In this document: positions 49,904 to 58,687 of the stretch, piece after piece
Layout: each line of letters begins with the position of its first letter
How positions within the stretch are numbered: position 1 is the first letter of the stretch
Assembly (NCBI RefSeq): GCF_003194585.1
Contig: NZ_QHKZ01000007.1
Location: forward strand, 62,001-126,000
Direction: 5' to 3'
DNA: 64,000 nucleotides
DNA from: Nocardioides daejeonensis
GTDB lineage: Bacteria > Actinomycetota > Actinomycetes > Propionibacteriales > Nocardioidaceae
The notes under the pieces: generated by a model
Seen by the model: the letters and a program-made list of their open reading frames with translations, nothing else
Told to the model about the DNA's origin: nothing
The model's database searches: none
Program-made: the position numbers and the translations under genes

Positions 49904-50748
49904 AGTCCCTGCAGAACAAGGTCGTCGTGATCACCGGCGCCGGCGGCGGCATGGGCCGCGAGATGGCTCTGCTCGCCGCCTCCCGCGGCGCCCGGCTGGC
50001 CCTCTCCGACTGGAACCCCGAGGGTCTTGCAGGGACCGTCTCGCTGCTCAAGGCCGCGGGCGCGGGCGAGGTCCGCTCCGACGTCATCGACGTCTCGGAC
50101 CGCGACGCCATGGGCACCTGGGCACAAGCGATCGTCGACCAGTTCGGCACCGTCAACGTGATGGTCAACAACGCCGGCGTCACCATGACCGGCGACTTCG
50201 AGGACATGACCTACGAGGAGTTCGACTGGATCGTCGGCGTCAACTTCAACGGCGTCGTCAACGGCACCAAGGAGTTCCTGCCGCACCTGATCGCCTCCGG
50301 CGACGGCGCCCTGGTCAACCTCTCCAGCCTCTTCGGCCTGGTCTCGATGCCCGGTCAGTCGGCCTACAACGCCACCAAGTACGCGGTACGCGGCTTCACC
50401 GAGGCGATCCGCGAGGAGATGCTGGTCAACCGGCACCCGGTGAGCGTCACCTGTGTGCACCCCGGCGGCATCAAGACCGGCATCGCCCGCAACGGCCGCA
50501 AGACCGAGGGTCAGGACGCCTCCTCCATCGACCGGCTCTTCGACGAGAAGCTGGCCCGGATGGAGCCGGCCAAGGCGGCACGGATCATCCTCGACGCCGC
50601 TCAGTCCGGCAAGGCGCGTCAACTGGTCGGCATCGACGCGCACCTGGTCCACCACTGGGCCAAGCTCTCCGGCTCCTTCTACCAGGACATGGTCGCCTGG
50701 GGATCGCGCCGGATCGTGCCGGCCAAGAAGGCGTCCGTGCGCTCCTGA
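49900..50748 (+). CDS. Short-chain dehydrogenase/reductase
   Basis: A 282-aa NAD(P)-dependent oxidoreductase. The cofactor motif is VVVITGAGGGMGREMA, NNAG is present (MVNNAGVTMTG), and the active site is Ser in VNLSSLFGL with SAYNATKYAVRGFTEAIREEM (Y-x3-K). The VHPGGIKTGIAR block is common in this family. It likely oxidises an alcohol to the ketone used by the coupled monooxygenase. A strong hairpin follows. Confidence 0.93.
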   Translation: MKSLQNKVVVITGAGGGMGREMALLAASRGARLALSDWNPEGLAGTVSLLKAAGAGEVRSDVIDVSDRDAMGTWAQAIVDQFGTVNVMVNNAGVTMTGDFEDMTYEEFDWIVGVNFNGVVNGTKEFLPHLIASGDGALVNLSSLFGLVSMPGQSAYNATKYAVRGFTEAIREEMLVNRHPVSVTCVHPGGIKTGIARNGRKTEGQDASSIDRLFDEKLARMEPAKAARIILDAAQSGKARQLVGIDAHLVHHWAKLSGSFYQDMVAWGSRRIVPAKKASVRS

Positions 50749-50754
50749 GCCGAC

Positions 50755-50790
50755 GTCCCTGAAGTCGTGCACCTGCACGGCTTCAGGGAC
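50755..50790 (+). terminator. Terminator of the monooxygenase-SDR operon
   Basis: A near-perfect hairpin starts 7 nt after the SDR stop: GTCCCTGAAG-T-CGTGCA (50755-50771) pairs with TGCACG-G-CTTCAGGGAC (50774-50790), with only a 2-nt gap. No U-tract. Confidence 0.75.
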
Positions 50791-50903
50791 CGACCGCACG
50801 CCCCGCGCACCTGCATCCTCTCAGCCACCAACCGGCCTGTCTCCGTCCAAGCCCCGCGGTTCGCTGCGTTTCCAGCACCCGGTAGCGCGTATCGTCAGTC
50901 GGC

Positions 50904-51443
50904 GTGCGCACTGGTGACCCGGTCCGGGTCCGGATGACCAAGTGGCGGGACCTGCCGCACTGGGAGTTCTCCGGCACCTATCTCGGCAGCGACCGCCATG
51001 GGGAGTGGATCGGCCTGCCCACCGGCACCCACTACGAGCGCCCGGGGGCGGCGTACGACTCCCCCTCCCCGTCGGTGACGCTGGTGCCGGCCGCCGACGC
51101 CGACGAGCGCGGGTGGCTGGCGGCGTTCCATGCCTCCGAGCACCGGATCCCCGGGTTCAACAGCCCCGTCGAGGTGTACGTCGACATCGCCACCCCGCCC
51201 CGGTGGCACGGTGTCGAGCTCACCGCCGTCGACCTCGATCTCGACGTGGTGCGCGGCACCTCGGGGCGGGTCTGGATCGACGACGAGGACGAGTTCGCCG
51301 AGCATCGGGTGACCTTGGGCTACCCCGACGTCGTCGTCGCCCATGCCGGCATCAACTGCGACCTGGTGCACCGCCTGGTCAGCGAACGGCGGGCTCCCTT
51401 CGACGGCCGCGCCCACCTGCCCTGGCTCGACCAGCTCACCTGA
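50904..51443 (+). CDS. DUF402 domain protein
   Basis: A 179-aa protein that I place in the DUF402/FomD-like family. Visible blocks are HWEFSGTYLGSDRHGEWIGLPTGTHYERPG, VEVYVDIATPPRW, VDLDLDVVRGTSGRVWIDDEDEFAEH and YPDVVVAHA. Members often hydrolyse nucleotides or phospho-compounds. The Asp/Glu-rich centre fits metal binding. GTG 50904 start. Its stop lies inside the first copy of a 25-bp tandem duplication. Confidence 0.8.
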   Translation: MRTGDPVRVRMTKWRDLPHWEFSGTYLGSDRHGEWIGLPTGTHYERPGAAYDSPSPSVTLVPAADADERGWLAAFHASEHRIPGFNSPVEVYVDIATPPRWHGVELTAVDLDLDVVRGTSGRVWIDDEDEFAEHRVTLGYPDVVVAHAGINCDLVHRLVSERRAPFDGRAHLPWLDQLT

Positions 51444-51492
51444 CCCGGTGATCGAGCAGCTCACCTGACCCGGTGATCGAGCTTGTCGAGAT
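51433..51492. repeat. Exact 25-bp tandem duplication and palindrome after the DUF402 gene
   Basis: Bases 51433-51457 and 51458-51482 are identical. The first copy contains the last codons and stop of the DUF402 gene. The second copy runs into ATCGAGCTTGTCGAGAT (51476-51492), a near-palindrome related to the repeat in hrpA. The region lies between convergent genes. Confidence 0.85.
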
Positions 51493-51507
51493 CCCCACGG
51501 GGTCGTC

Positions 51508-52857
51508 CTACTCCTCGGCGGTACGCCGGCGCGAGGCTCGTCCCGAACGCAGTCGCAGCGGGCCGACCAGGCGCGGGCCGGAGAGTCGGGTCTCGATCTT
51601 GCGCGCCTCCCGCTTCAGCGGCTGTGCGATGTACTCGCCCAGGATCACGCCGGCCGCGATGGCGAGGGCGACCGAAGCTGCGGTGATGACGGCCAGCAGA
51701 CCCCGCGAGGTGTGGCCGTCACCCTCGGCCAGCAGCGAGAGCCCGCGATAGATCGAGAGGCCCGGAAGCATCGGCACGACAGCCGAGACGACAACCACCA
51801 GCGGCGGCACCCGCACCGCTCCGGCCGCCGAGAAGGCGACCAGACCCACGAAGAACGACGCCGTGGCGACTGCCCAGGGCCGCCCGAACCCGGCAAGCTC
51901 GACGTAGTTGGTGATGAGGATGCCGATCGCCGCGATCACCGCGATCGGCACCAGCACCCGCTTCGGCGAGTAGGAGGCATAGGCGAAGGCGGCCGCGGAG
52001 ATCGCACCACCGAGGGCGAGCACCGGCCACGACTCCAACCCGAAGGCGCCCGGGTTGAGCCGGCCGACCTCCACGCCGAGCACCGTGCCTACCGAGAGCC
52101 CGCCGGTCACGCCCGCGATGATGCCGGCGGTGGAGAGCAGCGCCTCGGTCATCCGGGCACCGGCGGTGATGTAGAAGCCGGTGAGCGCGTCCTGCAGGCC
52201 TCCCATGAAGCCGATGCCGGAGAGCAGCATGATGATGTTGGCGGTCACCACCAGGGAGGGATCGACCTCCCACTCCGCAGCCGCGGCGCCGACCGCCAGC
52301 AGGGTGGCGATCGCGCCGCCGACCACCTGGAGATAGAACGTGGGCAGGCGGCGTCGGGCCATCGCGTGCTGGGTCCGATCGATCAGCATCGCCGAGACGA
52401 AGGCGAGGGCGCAGACGATCCACTCGCCGCCGAGCATGAAGGCGACCCCCGCACACATCACTCCCCACCCGAGAGTGATCGCCGCACGGTGGCGGTGGTG
52501 ACCCGACGAGGTGAGGCGAGCGACCTCCGCGCGCGCTTCGGCGACGTCGACCCGGTCCGCAAGGATGTCCCGCACCAGATGGTCGATCCGGGTGAGGTCC
52601 TCGTAGTCGATCTCCCGCTGCTTGACCGTGCGGATCTGCGTCATCGGCGCGTCGTCCTGGGTGGCCTGGTAGCTGATCGACAACGTGGTGAAGGTGACGT
52701 CGACGATCGCCGTCCGCAGCCCGTGGTGATAGGCGACCGCCTGCATCGTCGCGGTCACGTCGGCGGCACCGGCGCCGTTGTCGAGCAGCAACTCCCCGAT
52801 ACGCAGGCTCAGGTCCATGACGGCGGGAATCGACCGTTCCTGTTCCGTCATGCGCAT
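51508..52857 (-). CDS. ThrE-family threonine/serine exporter
   Basis: A 449-aa membrane protein. The N-terminal soluble domain (LSLRIGELLLDNGAGAADVTATMQAVAYHHGL... DVTFTTLSISY) is the ThrE/DUF1212 domain. About ten membrane helices follow, the second half (WPVLALGGAISAAAFAYASYSP... VVVSAVVPMLPGLSIYRGL) being the DUF3815-like part, so both halves are fused. It exports small neutral amino acids in Corynebacterium. ATG 52857 chosen (ATG 52851 possible). A basic tail ends the protein. Confidence 0.88.
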   Translation of the reverse strand: MRMTEQERSIPAVMDLSLRIGELLLDNGAGAADVTATMQAVAYHHGLRTAIVDVTFTTLSISYQATQDDAPMTQIRTVKQREIDYEDLTRIDHLVRDILADRVDVAEARAEVARLTSSGHHRHRAAITLGWGVMCAGVAFMLGGEWIVCALAFVSAMLIDRTQHAMARRRLPTFYLQVVGGAIATLLAVGAAAAEWEVDPSLVVTANIIMLLSGIGFMGGLQDALTGFYITAGARMTEALLSTAGIIAGVTGGLSVGTVLGVEVGRLNPGAFGLESWPVLALGGAISAAAFAYASYSPKRVLVPIAVIAAIGILITNYVELAGFGRPWAVATASFFVGLVAFSAAGAVRVPPLVVVVSAVVPMLPGLSIYRGLSLLAEGDGHTSRGLLAVITAASVALAIAAGVILGEYIAQPLKREARKIETRLSGPRLVGPLRLRSGRASRRRTAEE

Positions 52858-52919
52858 ATCGTTCCACGGCAGGCGAGCGCGACACAGCCAGATGCCGGGG
52901 CATGTGCCACGCTGGGCGC

Positions 52920-54047
52920 GTGCAGATCGAGTTCCGCGGCTCCCCACGCCCGACGCTCGGCGTCGAGTGGGAGTTCGCCCTGGTCGACCGGACCAGCAGA
53001 GACCTGGTGAACGGAGCCGACGCGCTGATCGAGCGGGCGCTGCCGCGGCTCCCCCACCCCGAGCGACTGCACCGCGAGCTGCTGCGCAACACCATCGAGC
53101 TCGTCACCGGGGTGTGCGACACGGTGGGCGAGGCGATCGACGACCTCCGCACGAGCCTGAGTGCCGTCGTACCCGCGGCGGACGAGCTCGGGATGGACCT
53201 GTTCGGGGCGGGCACCCACCCGTTCGCGCGGTGGTCGGCGCAGCAGCTCACCGCCGGACACCGCTACGAGGAGCTGATCAACCGGACCCAGTGGTGGGGT
53301 CGGCAGATGTTGATCTGGGGTGTCCACGTGCACGTCGGCCTCCCGGAGAAGCAGCGGGTGCTGCCCGTGATGTCAGCGTTGCTCAACCAGTACCCGCACC
53401 TCCAGGCGCTATCGGCCTCCTCCCCCGTCTGGGCCGGCACCGACACCGGCTATGCGTCCAACCGGGCGCTGATGTTCCAGCAGCTGCCCACCGCGGGGCT
53501 GCCTTTCCAGTTCCAGACCTGGGCCGAGTTCGAGGCGTTCGCCGAGGACCAGCTGGTCACCGGCGTGATCGAGGAGCTCACCGAGATCCGCTGGGACATC
53601 CGGCCGGCGCCGCGGCACGGCACGCTGGAGAACCGTGTCTGCGACGGCGTCTCCACGATCGCCGAGCTGAGCGCCCTCGTCGCCCTCATGCACTGTCTGG
53701 TCGTCGACCTCGACACCCGGCTGGCCCAAGGCGAGCGGCTGTCGGTGCTGCCGCCCTGGCACGTGCAGGAGAACAAGTGGCGGGCCGCCCGCTACGGCCT
53801 CGACGCGATCATCATCCTCGACGCCGACAATCGCGAGCGCCTGATGACCGACGACCTCCACGACCTCCTGGAACGACTCACCCCGGTCGCGCGCAGCCTC
53901 GGCTGCGAGGACGAGCTGCGCGCGGTCGCCGACATCCCCCGCCGCGGGGCGTCGTACCAGCGGCAACGTGCGGTCGCCGCCGCACACGAGGGCGACCTGG
54001 TCGCGGTGGTCGACTCCGTCGTCCGCGAGCTGCGCACCGGCCTCTGA
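52920..54047 (+). CDS. Carboxylate-amine ligase (GCS2/YbdK type)
   Basis: A 375-aa ATP-grasp-like ligase of the glutamate-cysteine ligase 2 family. Motifs include TLGVEWEFALVD, ELLRNTIELVTGVC, GAGTHPFARWSAQQLTAGHRYEELI, VHVHVGLPEKQ and WDIRPAPRHGTLENRVCDG. These proteins have weak glutamate-cysteine ligase activity; in actinobacteria the real substrate is unknown. GTG 52920 is preceded by a -10-like CACGCT 6 nt upstream. It is divergent from the exporter gene. Confidence 0.9.
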   Translation: MQIEFRGSPRPTLGVEWEFALVDRTSRDLVNGADALIERALPRLPHPERLHRELLRNTIELVTGVCDTVGEAIDDLRTSLSAVVPAADELGMDLFGAGTHPFARWSAQQLTAGHRYEELINRTQWWGRQMLIWGVHVHVGLPEKQRVLPVMSALLNQYPHLQALSASSPVWAGTDTGYASNRALMFQQLPTAGLPFQFQTWAEFEAFAEDQLVTGVIEELTEIRWDIRPAPRHGTLENRVCDGVSTIAELSALVALMHCLVVDLDTRLAQGERLSVLPPWHVQENKWRAARYGLDAIIILDADNRERLMTDDLHDLLERLTPVARSLGCEDELRAVADIPRRGASYQRQRAVAAAHEGDLVAVVDSVVRELRTGL

Positions 54048-54056
54048 ACGAACGCA

Positions 54057-54084
54057 CTGGGGCTCGTGCTGCCCGTGCCCCCAG
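54057..54084. terminator. Possible terminator between convergent genes
   Basis: CTGGGG (54057-54062) can pair with CCCCAG (54079-54084), with partial pairing inside the loop. It lies in the 42-bp gap between the carboxylate-amine ligase and the FUSC-type gene, which converge. Confidence 0.4.
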
Positions 54085-54089
54085 CGGGG

Positions 54090-55184
54090 TCAGCGCACCG
54101 GCGGCAGCTGATCACTCGCCTCCAGCGGGTCGAAGCCACTGATCTCGAAGAGGTCGGCGGTCAGCGACCGGAGCTGGGCGAGGATCACGTCGACCGAGAG
54201 CTCGGTGGTGCGCTCCACCTGGGCGGTGCCCTCCGCGATCGCGTGCAGGGCCGGTCGCGCCGCGATGGGCAGCCGATTGGCCGCGAGCTCGTCGGCAACC
54301 TGGTCGCACGCTGCCGCCAGGTCCCGCGCGAGCACCGCGTACGACGCGGGCACGGCGCGGCGCCGATGTGCGGCGACCGCGGTACGCCGGGTGAGCACCC
54401 GGGTGCTCCGCAGCGCCTTGTCGAGCGGGCTCACCAGCTGTGTCATCTTGCGCAGGTCGTCGCGGTGCCGGGTCCGGAACGGCGAGCTGGCGACGACGGA
54501 GAGACCCTCGTCGGCAGCATCTCGCAGCTCGCGGATCAGATGATCGGTGCTGCGTGCGTCGGCCAGCACCTCGAGCGCCGGCTCCAGCTCGCCATCCACC
54601 ATCACATCGGCTGCCGCACGGAGCAGGCCGGCGATCCTACGGACCACCTGAGCGGCCTGCTCCCGTGGACGGCGCAGCGGCGCGGCAGGCACGAGGGTCG
54701 CTGCCACGAGGGCGACAGCACCGCCGATCAGCGCATCGGTCCATCGCGTGAAGGCGGCCCCGGAGGCGGGCACCAGCGTGGCGATGACGATCGACTGCAC
54801 CGCCGCCTGGGTGACGAAGAGCGGTCCCGCATCGAGAAGCAGCGCGGCGATCATGGCCAGCGCGACGATCACCGTGAGCTGCCACCAGCCACTGCCCAGG
54901 CCGATCACCAGCAGGTCTGCGACCAGCACGCCGACGGCGACCCCGACCGTCACCTCGATCACCCGACGAAGGCGCTGCCCGTAGGAGGTGCCGAGGCAGA
55001 CGACCGCGGCGATCGGAGCGAAGAACGGCGTCGGGTGACCGAAGACATCAGCGGCCAGCAGCCACGCCACCCCGGCAGCGATCGCGCACTGGCCGATCTG
55101 CCAGCCCTTGGTGCGCACCCGCGCCAGGCGCGAACTCAGCGAGGAGCGGCCCTTCGTCCACATCCGGTCCAGCGGTTGCTGCAT
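54090..55184 (-). CDS. FUSC-type aromatic acid exporter family membrane protein
   Basis: A 364-aa protein. Six membrane segments lie in the first half (QCAIAAGVAWLLAADVFG, FFAPIAAVVCLGTSYGQRLRRVIEVTVGVAVGVLVADLLV, WWQLTVIVALAMIAALLL and on). The block PFFAPIAAVVCLGTSYGQRLRR is typical of FUSC/DUF939-type transporters. The C-terminal half is helical and cytoplasmic. ATG 55184 is preceded by GGGAAGG at 8-nt spacing; ATG 55193 is possible. Substrate unknown. Confidence 0.85.
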   Translation of the reverse strand: MQQPLDRMWTKGRSSLSSRLARVRTKGWQIGQCAIAAGVAWLLAADVFGHPTPFFAPIAAVVCLGTSYGQRLRRVIEVTVGVAVGVLVADLLVIGLGSGWWQLTVIVALAMIAALLLDAGPLFVTQAAVQSIVIATLVPASGAAFTRWTDALIGGAVALVAATLVPAAPLRRPREQAAQVVRRIAGLLRAAADVMVDGELEPALEVLADARSTDHLIRELRDAADEGLSVVASSPFRTRHRDDLRKMTQLVSPLDKALRSTRVLTRRTAVAAHRRRAVPASYAVLARDLAAACDQVADELAANRLPIAARPALHAIAEGTAQVERTTELSVDVILAQLRSLTADLFEISGFDPLEASDQLPPVR

Positions 55185-55312
55185 GCCGACCATCCTTCCC
55201 GAGCCGACGGCGTCCGGAATCCCCAACACGCATCGGCGCTCAGGTGTCACATCCTCGACAACGGCCCGCCGGGCGAGGAAGATGCCGCCACCGACGTCTT
55301 CGAGGGGGAAGC

Positions 55313-56707
55313 GTGGCCACACCGATCGATCCCAGCTCCACCGCTTTCCTGATGGCAGAGAGCCGCAAGGCTCCGATGCATGTCGGCGGCCTGCAGCTCT
55401 TCGAGCCGCCGGAGGGCGCCGGTCCCGACTACGTGGGCGAGCTCTACCGGCAGATGCACACCGTCGAGGAGTTCGAGCCGATCTTCCTCAAGCACCCGCA
55501 CCGCTCGGTGGGCACGGCCGGCCAGTACGTCTGGGTGGAGGACGAGCAGTTCGACCTCGACCACCATCTCCGGCACAGCGCGCTTCCCCAGCCGGGCCGG
55601 ATCCGGGAGCTGCTCGACCTGTGCTCGCGCCTGCACGGCACCCGTCTCGCCGTTGAGCGCCCCCTCTGGGAGGCGCACGTGATCGAGGGCCTGGCGGACG
55701 GCCGCGCCGCCCTCTACACGAAGCTCCACCACGCTCTGACCGACGGCGTCTCCGCGATGCGACTGCTGCAGAGCGTGCTCAGCAGCGACCCCGACGAGCG
55801 GGACATGCTGGCGCCGTGGGCACTGCGCAAGCGGCGGAGCAAGGCCGTCGAGTCCGCCAACCTCGCCGAGGTTCCGATCAAGGCGCTGCGTACCGCGCTC
55901 GGGCTCAGCGCCGATGCGGCCGGCATGCCCAAGGCACTCGTCACCACGTTGAGTCGCGGACTCCGCAACGAGAGCGCCACTCTCGCCCTCTATGCCCCGA
56001 AGACGATCCTCAACCAGGACATCACCGCCTCACGTCGCTTCGCTGCCCAGGACTGGCCGACCGAGCGCCTCCGGGGTGTCGGCAAGGCCACCGGCGCCAC
56101 CATCAACGACGTACTGCTGGCCATGTGCGGCGGCGCGCTGCGGCGCTATCTGCTGGAGCTCGACGCCCTCCCCGACACCAGCCTGGTGGCGATGTGTCCG
56201 GTGGGCCTCAACGCCAAGCAGGCCGGGTCGGCCTCCACCAGCGGCGGCAACGCCGTCGGCTCGGTGATGGTGCGCCTCGGCACCGACGAGGCGGACCCCG
56301 GAGCGCGGCTGCGCACCATCCACACGTCGATGCGGGAGGGCAAGGCCGCACTCGGCACGATGACGCAGAACCAGATCCTCGCGATGACCGCGATCGGCAT
56401 GGCGCCAGCGATGCTCACCCCGCTGCTGCGGCTCCAGGGCATGGTGCGGCCGCCGTTCAACGTGATCATCTCGAACGTCCCAGGCCCCCGCGTCCCGCAG
56501 TACTTCAACGGCGCTCGGCTGGCAGGCATGTACCCCCTCTCGATCCCGATGCCCGGCATGGCGCTCAACATCACCACCACGTCGTACGCCGGCATGATGG
56601 GCTTCGGTCTCACCGGCTGTCGGCGCACCCTGCCGCACCTGCAGCGTCTGCTCATCCACCTGGAGGACGAGCTCGCGGCGCTGGAGCTCGCCGCCGGAGT
56701 CAACTGA
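55313..56707 (+). CDS. Wax ester synthase/diacylglycerol acyltransferase
   Basis: A 464-aa WS/DGAT acyltransferase. The catalytic HHxxxDG is residues 139-145 (HHALTDG). Other family blocks are MAESRKAPMHVGGLQLF, GATINDVLLAMCGGALRRYLLEL, and FNVIISNVPGPRVPQYFNGARL. These enzymes make triacylglycerol or wax esters as storage lipids. GTG 55313 follows GAGGGGGAA. The gene stands alone; a 52-bp tandem repeat follows it. Confidence 0.95.
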   Translation: MATPIDPSSTAFLMAESRKAPMHVGGLQLFEPPEGAGPDYVGELYRQMHTVEEFEPIFLKHPHRSVGTAGQYVWVEDEQFDLDHHLRHSALPQPGRIRELLDLCSRLHGTRLAVERPLWEAHVIEGLADGRAALYTKLHHALTDGVSAMRLLQSVLSSDPDERDMLAPWALRKRRSKAVESANLAEVPIKALRTALGLSADAAGMPKALVTTLSRGLRNESATLALYAPKTILNQDITASRRFAAQDWPTERLRGVGKATGATINDVLLAMCGGALRRYLLELDALPDTSLVAMCPVGLNAKQAGSASTSGGNAVGSVMVRLGTDEADPGARLRTIHTSMREGKAALGTMTQNQILAMTAIGMAPAMLTPLLRLQGMVRPPFNVIISNVPGPRVPQYFNGARLAGMYPLSIPMPGMALNITTTSYAGMMGFGLTGCRRTLPHLQRLLIHLEDELAALELAAGVN

Positions 56708-56751
56708 CGGCCACGCCTCCGGACGCACCGCACCGGCCTCACCTGCGCAGC

Positions 56752-56855
56752 GTCCTGCCACCTGGTTGCCCCGACAGCCCACACGCAGGACATCCCCCAC
56801 AACGTCCTGCGCCCCGGTCGCCATAGCAACCCCAACGCAGGACGTTGCCGTCAAC
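56752..56855. repeat. Two 52-bp tandem repeats with inverted GCAGGAC elements
   Basis: GTCCTGC at 56752 and 56804 and GCAGGAC at 56785 and 56837 are each 52 bp apart; the bases between also align with scattered changes. Facing elements can form hairpins (CGCAGGAC with GTCCTGCG; CGTCCTGCG with CGCAGGACG). The repeat fills the gap between the convergent WS/DGAT and methyltransferase genes. Confidence 0.8.
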
Positions 56856-56868
56856 GCGCTGCCGCGCA

Positions 56869-58026
56869 TCACGAGTGGCGCACAACCTCCAGCGAGTCGC
56901 CGAAGCGCTCGGCGACCGCGCGGAGCCGCGCCTCGGTGATGTCGCTGACAGCCAGGAGCCCTGCGGCCCGGGCAAAGCTGCCGGGGCGAGTCGGCTCGGG
57001 GAGGTTGATCGAGACCGAGCGCCGGGTGCCGCCGTCGGCCGCATTGGCCAGCGCCACCGCGTGCCCGGTCGTGCCGCTGCCGGCGAAGACGTCGAGCACC
57101 ACGGCGTCGTCCGGCATGCACTCGAGGACCCGGCGCACCAGCCCCGTGGGCTTCGGGCTCTCGAAGACGTGCCCGACGATCTCCTTGAGCTCGGCGACGG
57201 CGGTGTCGGTGGAGCCGATCTCCTCGGCCAGCCAGATGGTGCGCAGCTTCTTGCGCCGCCCCGGATGCAGCCAGTCGCGCTGCGCGATGTCGACGCGCAG
57301 GCCCAGCTTGCCGCGCACCGAGCGACAGACCAGATCGTCCGGACGCGCGTCGACCAACGGCGCCGACCACCGCCAGACCGCCGGGCGCCCGTCGCCGAAG
57401 ACGGGCCAGATCTCCTCGGCTCCGTCGAAGGGAGCGGTGGCGACCCGGCCGCTCACCGGGTCGCCCCAGAGCGGGTAGTGCAGGGTGGGCGCAGTAGCGG
57501 GATTGAACTTCTTGTTGGTGTTGCGCAGTGGCAGGCGTCGATAGCGGCGGCCGTCGTCGGCCACCAGGGGGAAGTCGCTCTCCAGGACCGACGACGCCGA
57601 GGTCGCCTGCAGACGGCAGGAGGCGATGTCGCGAGCGACGACCAGCAGGTACTCGTGGGAGGTGGCGAACCACGGTCCCAGCTGTCGTCCCTTCGGGTTG
57701 AGGTTGACCACCACCTGGGCGATGAACTGCTCCTCCCCGAAGACCTCGTCCAGGAGCAGGCGCAGGTGAGCGACCTCGTTGTCGTCGATCGAGATGAAGA
57801 GCACGCCATGGTCGGCGAGCACCCGGCGTACCTCGTGGAGGCGGGGGCGCATCATGGCTACCCACGCAGCATGCCGCCCGTTGCCGACCCCGTGCCGGTC
57901 GCGGTAGGCGAAGTCGTTGCCGGTGTTGTAGGGCGGGTCGGTGTAGACGACGTCGACCGATCCGGTCGCCAGCGTCGCCAGCACGTCGAGGTTGTCGCCG
58001 ACGTGAAGGGTGTGGTCAGGCGGCAT
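56869..58026 (-). CDS. Solitary DNA methyltransferase (beta-class order)
   Basis: A 385-aa N4/N6 amino-methyltransferase. The catalytic DPPY is residues 30-33 (VVYTDPPYNTGNDFAYRDR), and the SAM-binding motif (VLDVFAGSGTTGHAVALANA) is near residue 315, the beta-class order seen in type III Mod proteins. It is short for Mod (usually over 500 aa) and no restriction gene is next to it, so it may act as an orphan modifying enzyme. Target specificity cannot be read. Its first 11 nt overlap the end of the upstream lipoprotein gene. Confidence 0.9.
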   Translation of the reverse strand: MPPDHTLHVGDNLDVLATLATGSVDVVYTDPPYNTGNDFAYRDRHGVGNGRHAAWVAMMRPRLHEVRRVLADHGVLFISIDDNEVAHLRLLLDEVFGEEQFIAQVVVNLNPKGRQLGPWFATSHEYLLVVARDIASCRLQATSASSVLESDFPLVADDGRRYRRLPLRNTNKKFNPATAPTLHYPLWGDPVSGRVATAPFDGAEEIWPVFGDGRPAVWRWSAPLVDARPDDLVCRSVRGKLGLRVDIAQRDWLHPGRRKKLRTIWLAEEIGSTDTAVAELKEIVGHVFESPKPTGLVRRVLECMPDDAVVLDVFAGSGTTGHAVALANAADGGTRRSVSINLPEPTRPGSFARAAGLLAVSDITEARLRAVAERFGDSLEVVRHS

Positions 58027-58606
58027 CGGGCATCCGGGCGAGCTCTACCAGCCGCCACTCGTCGCCGCTGCGGGCTACCCGCATCAGGTAGCGCTCGTCG
58101 CCACCCTCGTAGTACTGCGGCTCGGCGCCGGTCGACGGCACCACCGCCTCCGGACGCCGCAGCACCGTGACGACGAACGCCGTGCTCTGCGCGGTGGGTC
58201 TCGGCTGGAGAGCGGTGCGGCGCACCAGCCAGCCCTCACCGGTGACCTGTCCACCCGCCGCGGCCAGCCCCTCGATGCCATCGGCCAGCTTCGCGCACAC
58301 CACACAGTCCGGGCCGAGCCGCCGCAGCTCCGCGGACTCGCCCAGCCGGGTCGACGCATTGAGCACGTCGACCCAGTGCCCGACGAACGCCTCTGCGCCG
58401 GCCGGGGTCGCCTCGCGGGCCGTCTCTGGCATCGGTGGCAGCAGCGCCCCTGCGGGTGTGACGGAACTCGTGCCGGTCGGCGTGTGCGACGAGTCGGGTA
58501 CGGCGCGCGACGCCGTCGGCTCGTCGTCCGAGCAGCCGGCCAGCAACAGCCCCAACAACAGGGGCGTCGCGGCGAGGAGGAAGCGCGCTCGCGGCGACTT
58601 CACCAT
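58016..58606 (-). CDS. Lipoprotein, DUF6318-like
   Basis: A 196-aa secreted lipoprotein. The signal peptide has lipobox LLLGLLLAGCSDD (Cys about 25). A Thr/Ser/Pro linker leads to AGAEAFVGHWVDVLNASTRLGESAELRRLGPDCVVCAKLADGIEGL, a pattern I associate with DUF6318 actinobacterial lipoproteins, with a CxxC pair. It is likely a small NTF2-like fold. ATG 58606 chosen. It overlaps the methyltransferase gene by 11 nt and may be co-transcribed with it by chance of packing. Confidence 0.75.
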   Translation of the reverse strand: MVKSPRARFLLAATPLLLGLLLAGCSDDEPTASRAVPDSSHTPTGTSSVTPAGALLPPMPETAREATPAGAEAFVGHWVDVLNASTRLGESAELRRLGPDCVVCAKLADGIEGLAAAGGQVTGEGWLVRRTALQPRPTAQSTAFVVTVLRRPEAVVPSTGAEPQYYEGGDERYLMRVARSGDEWRLVELARMPDAA

Positions 58607-58687
58607 CGTCACTCCTCCTCTGCCTCGGTCGGGGCCAGCGTAGAGGAGCAGCCGCACCTACTGCGGACGGATCCAGGTGAGCGGCCC

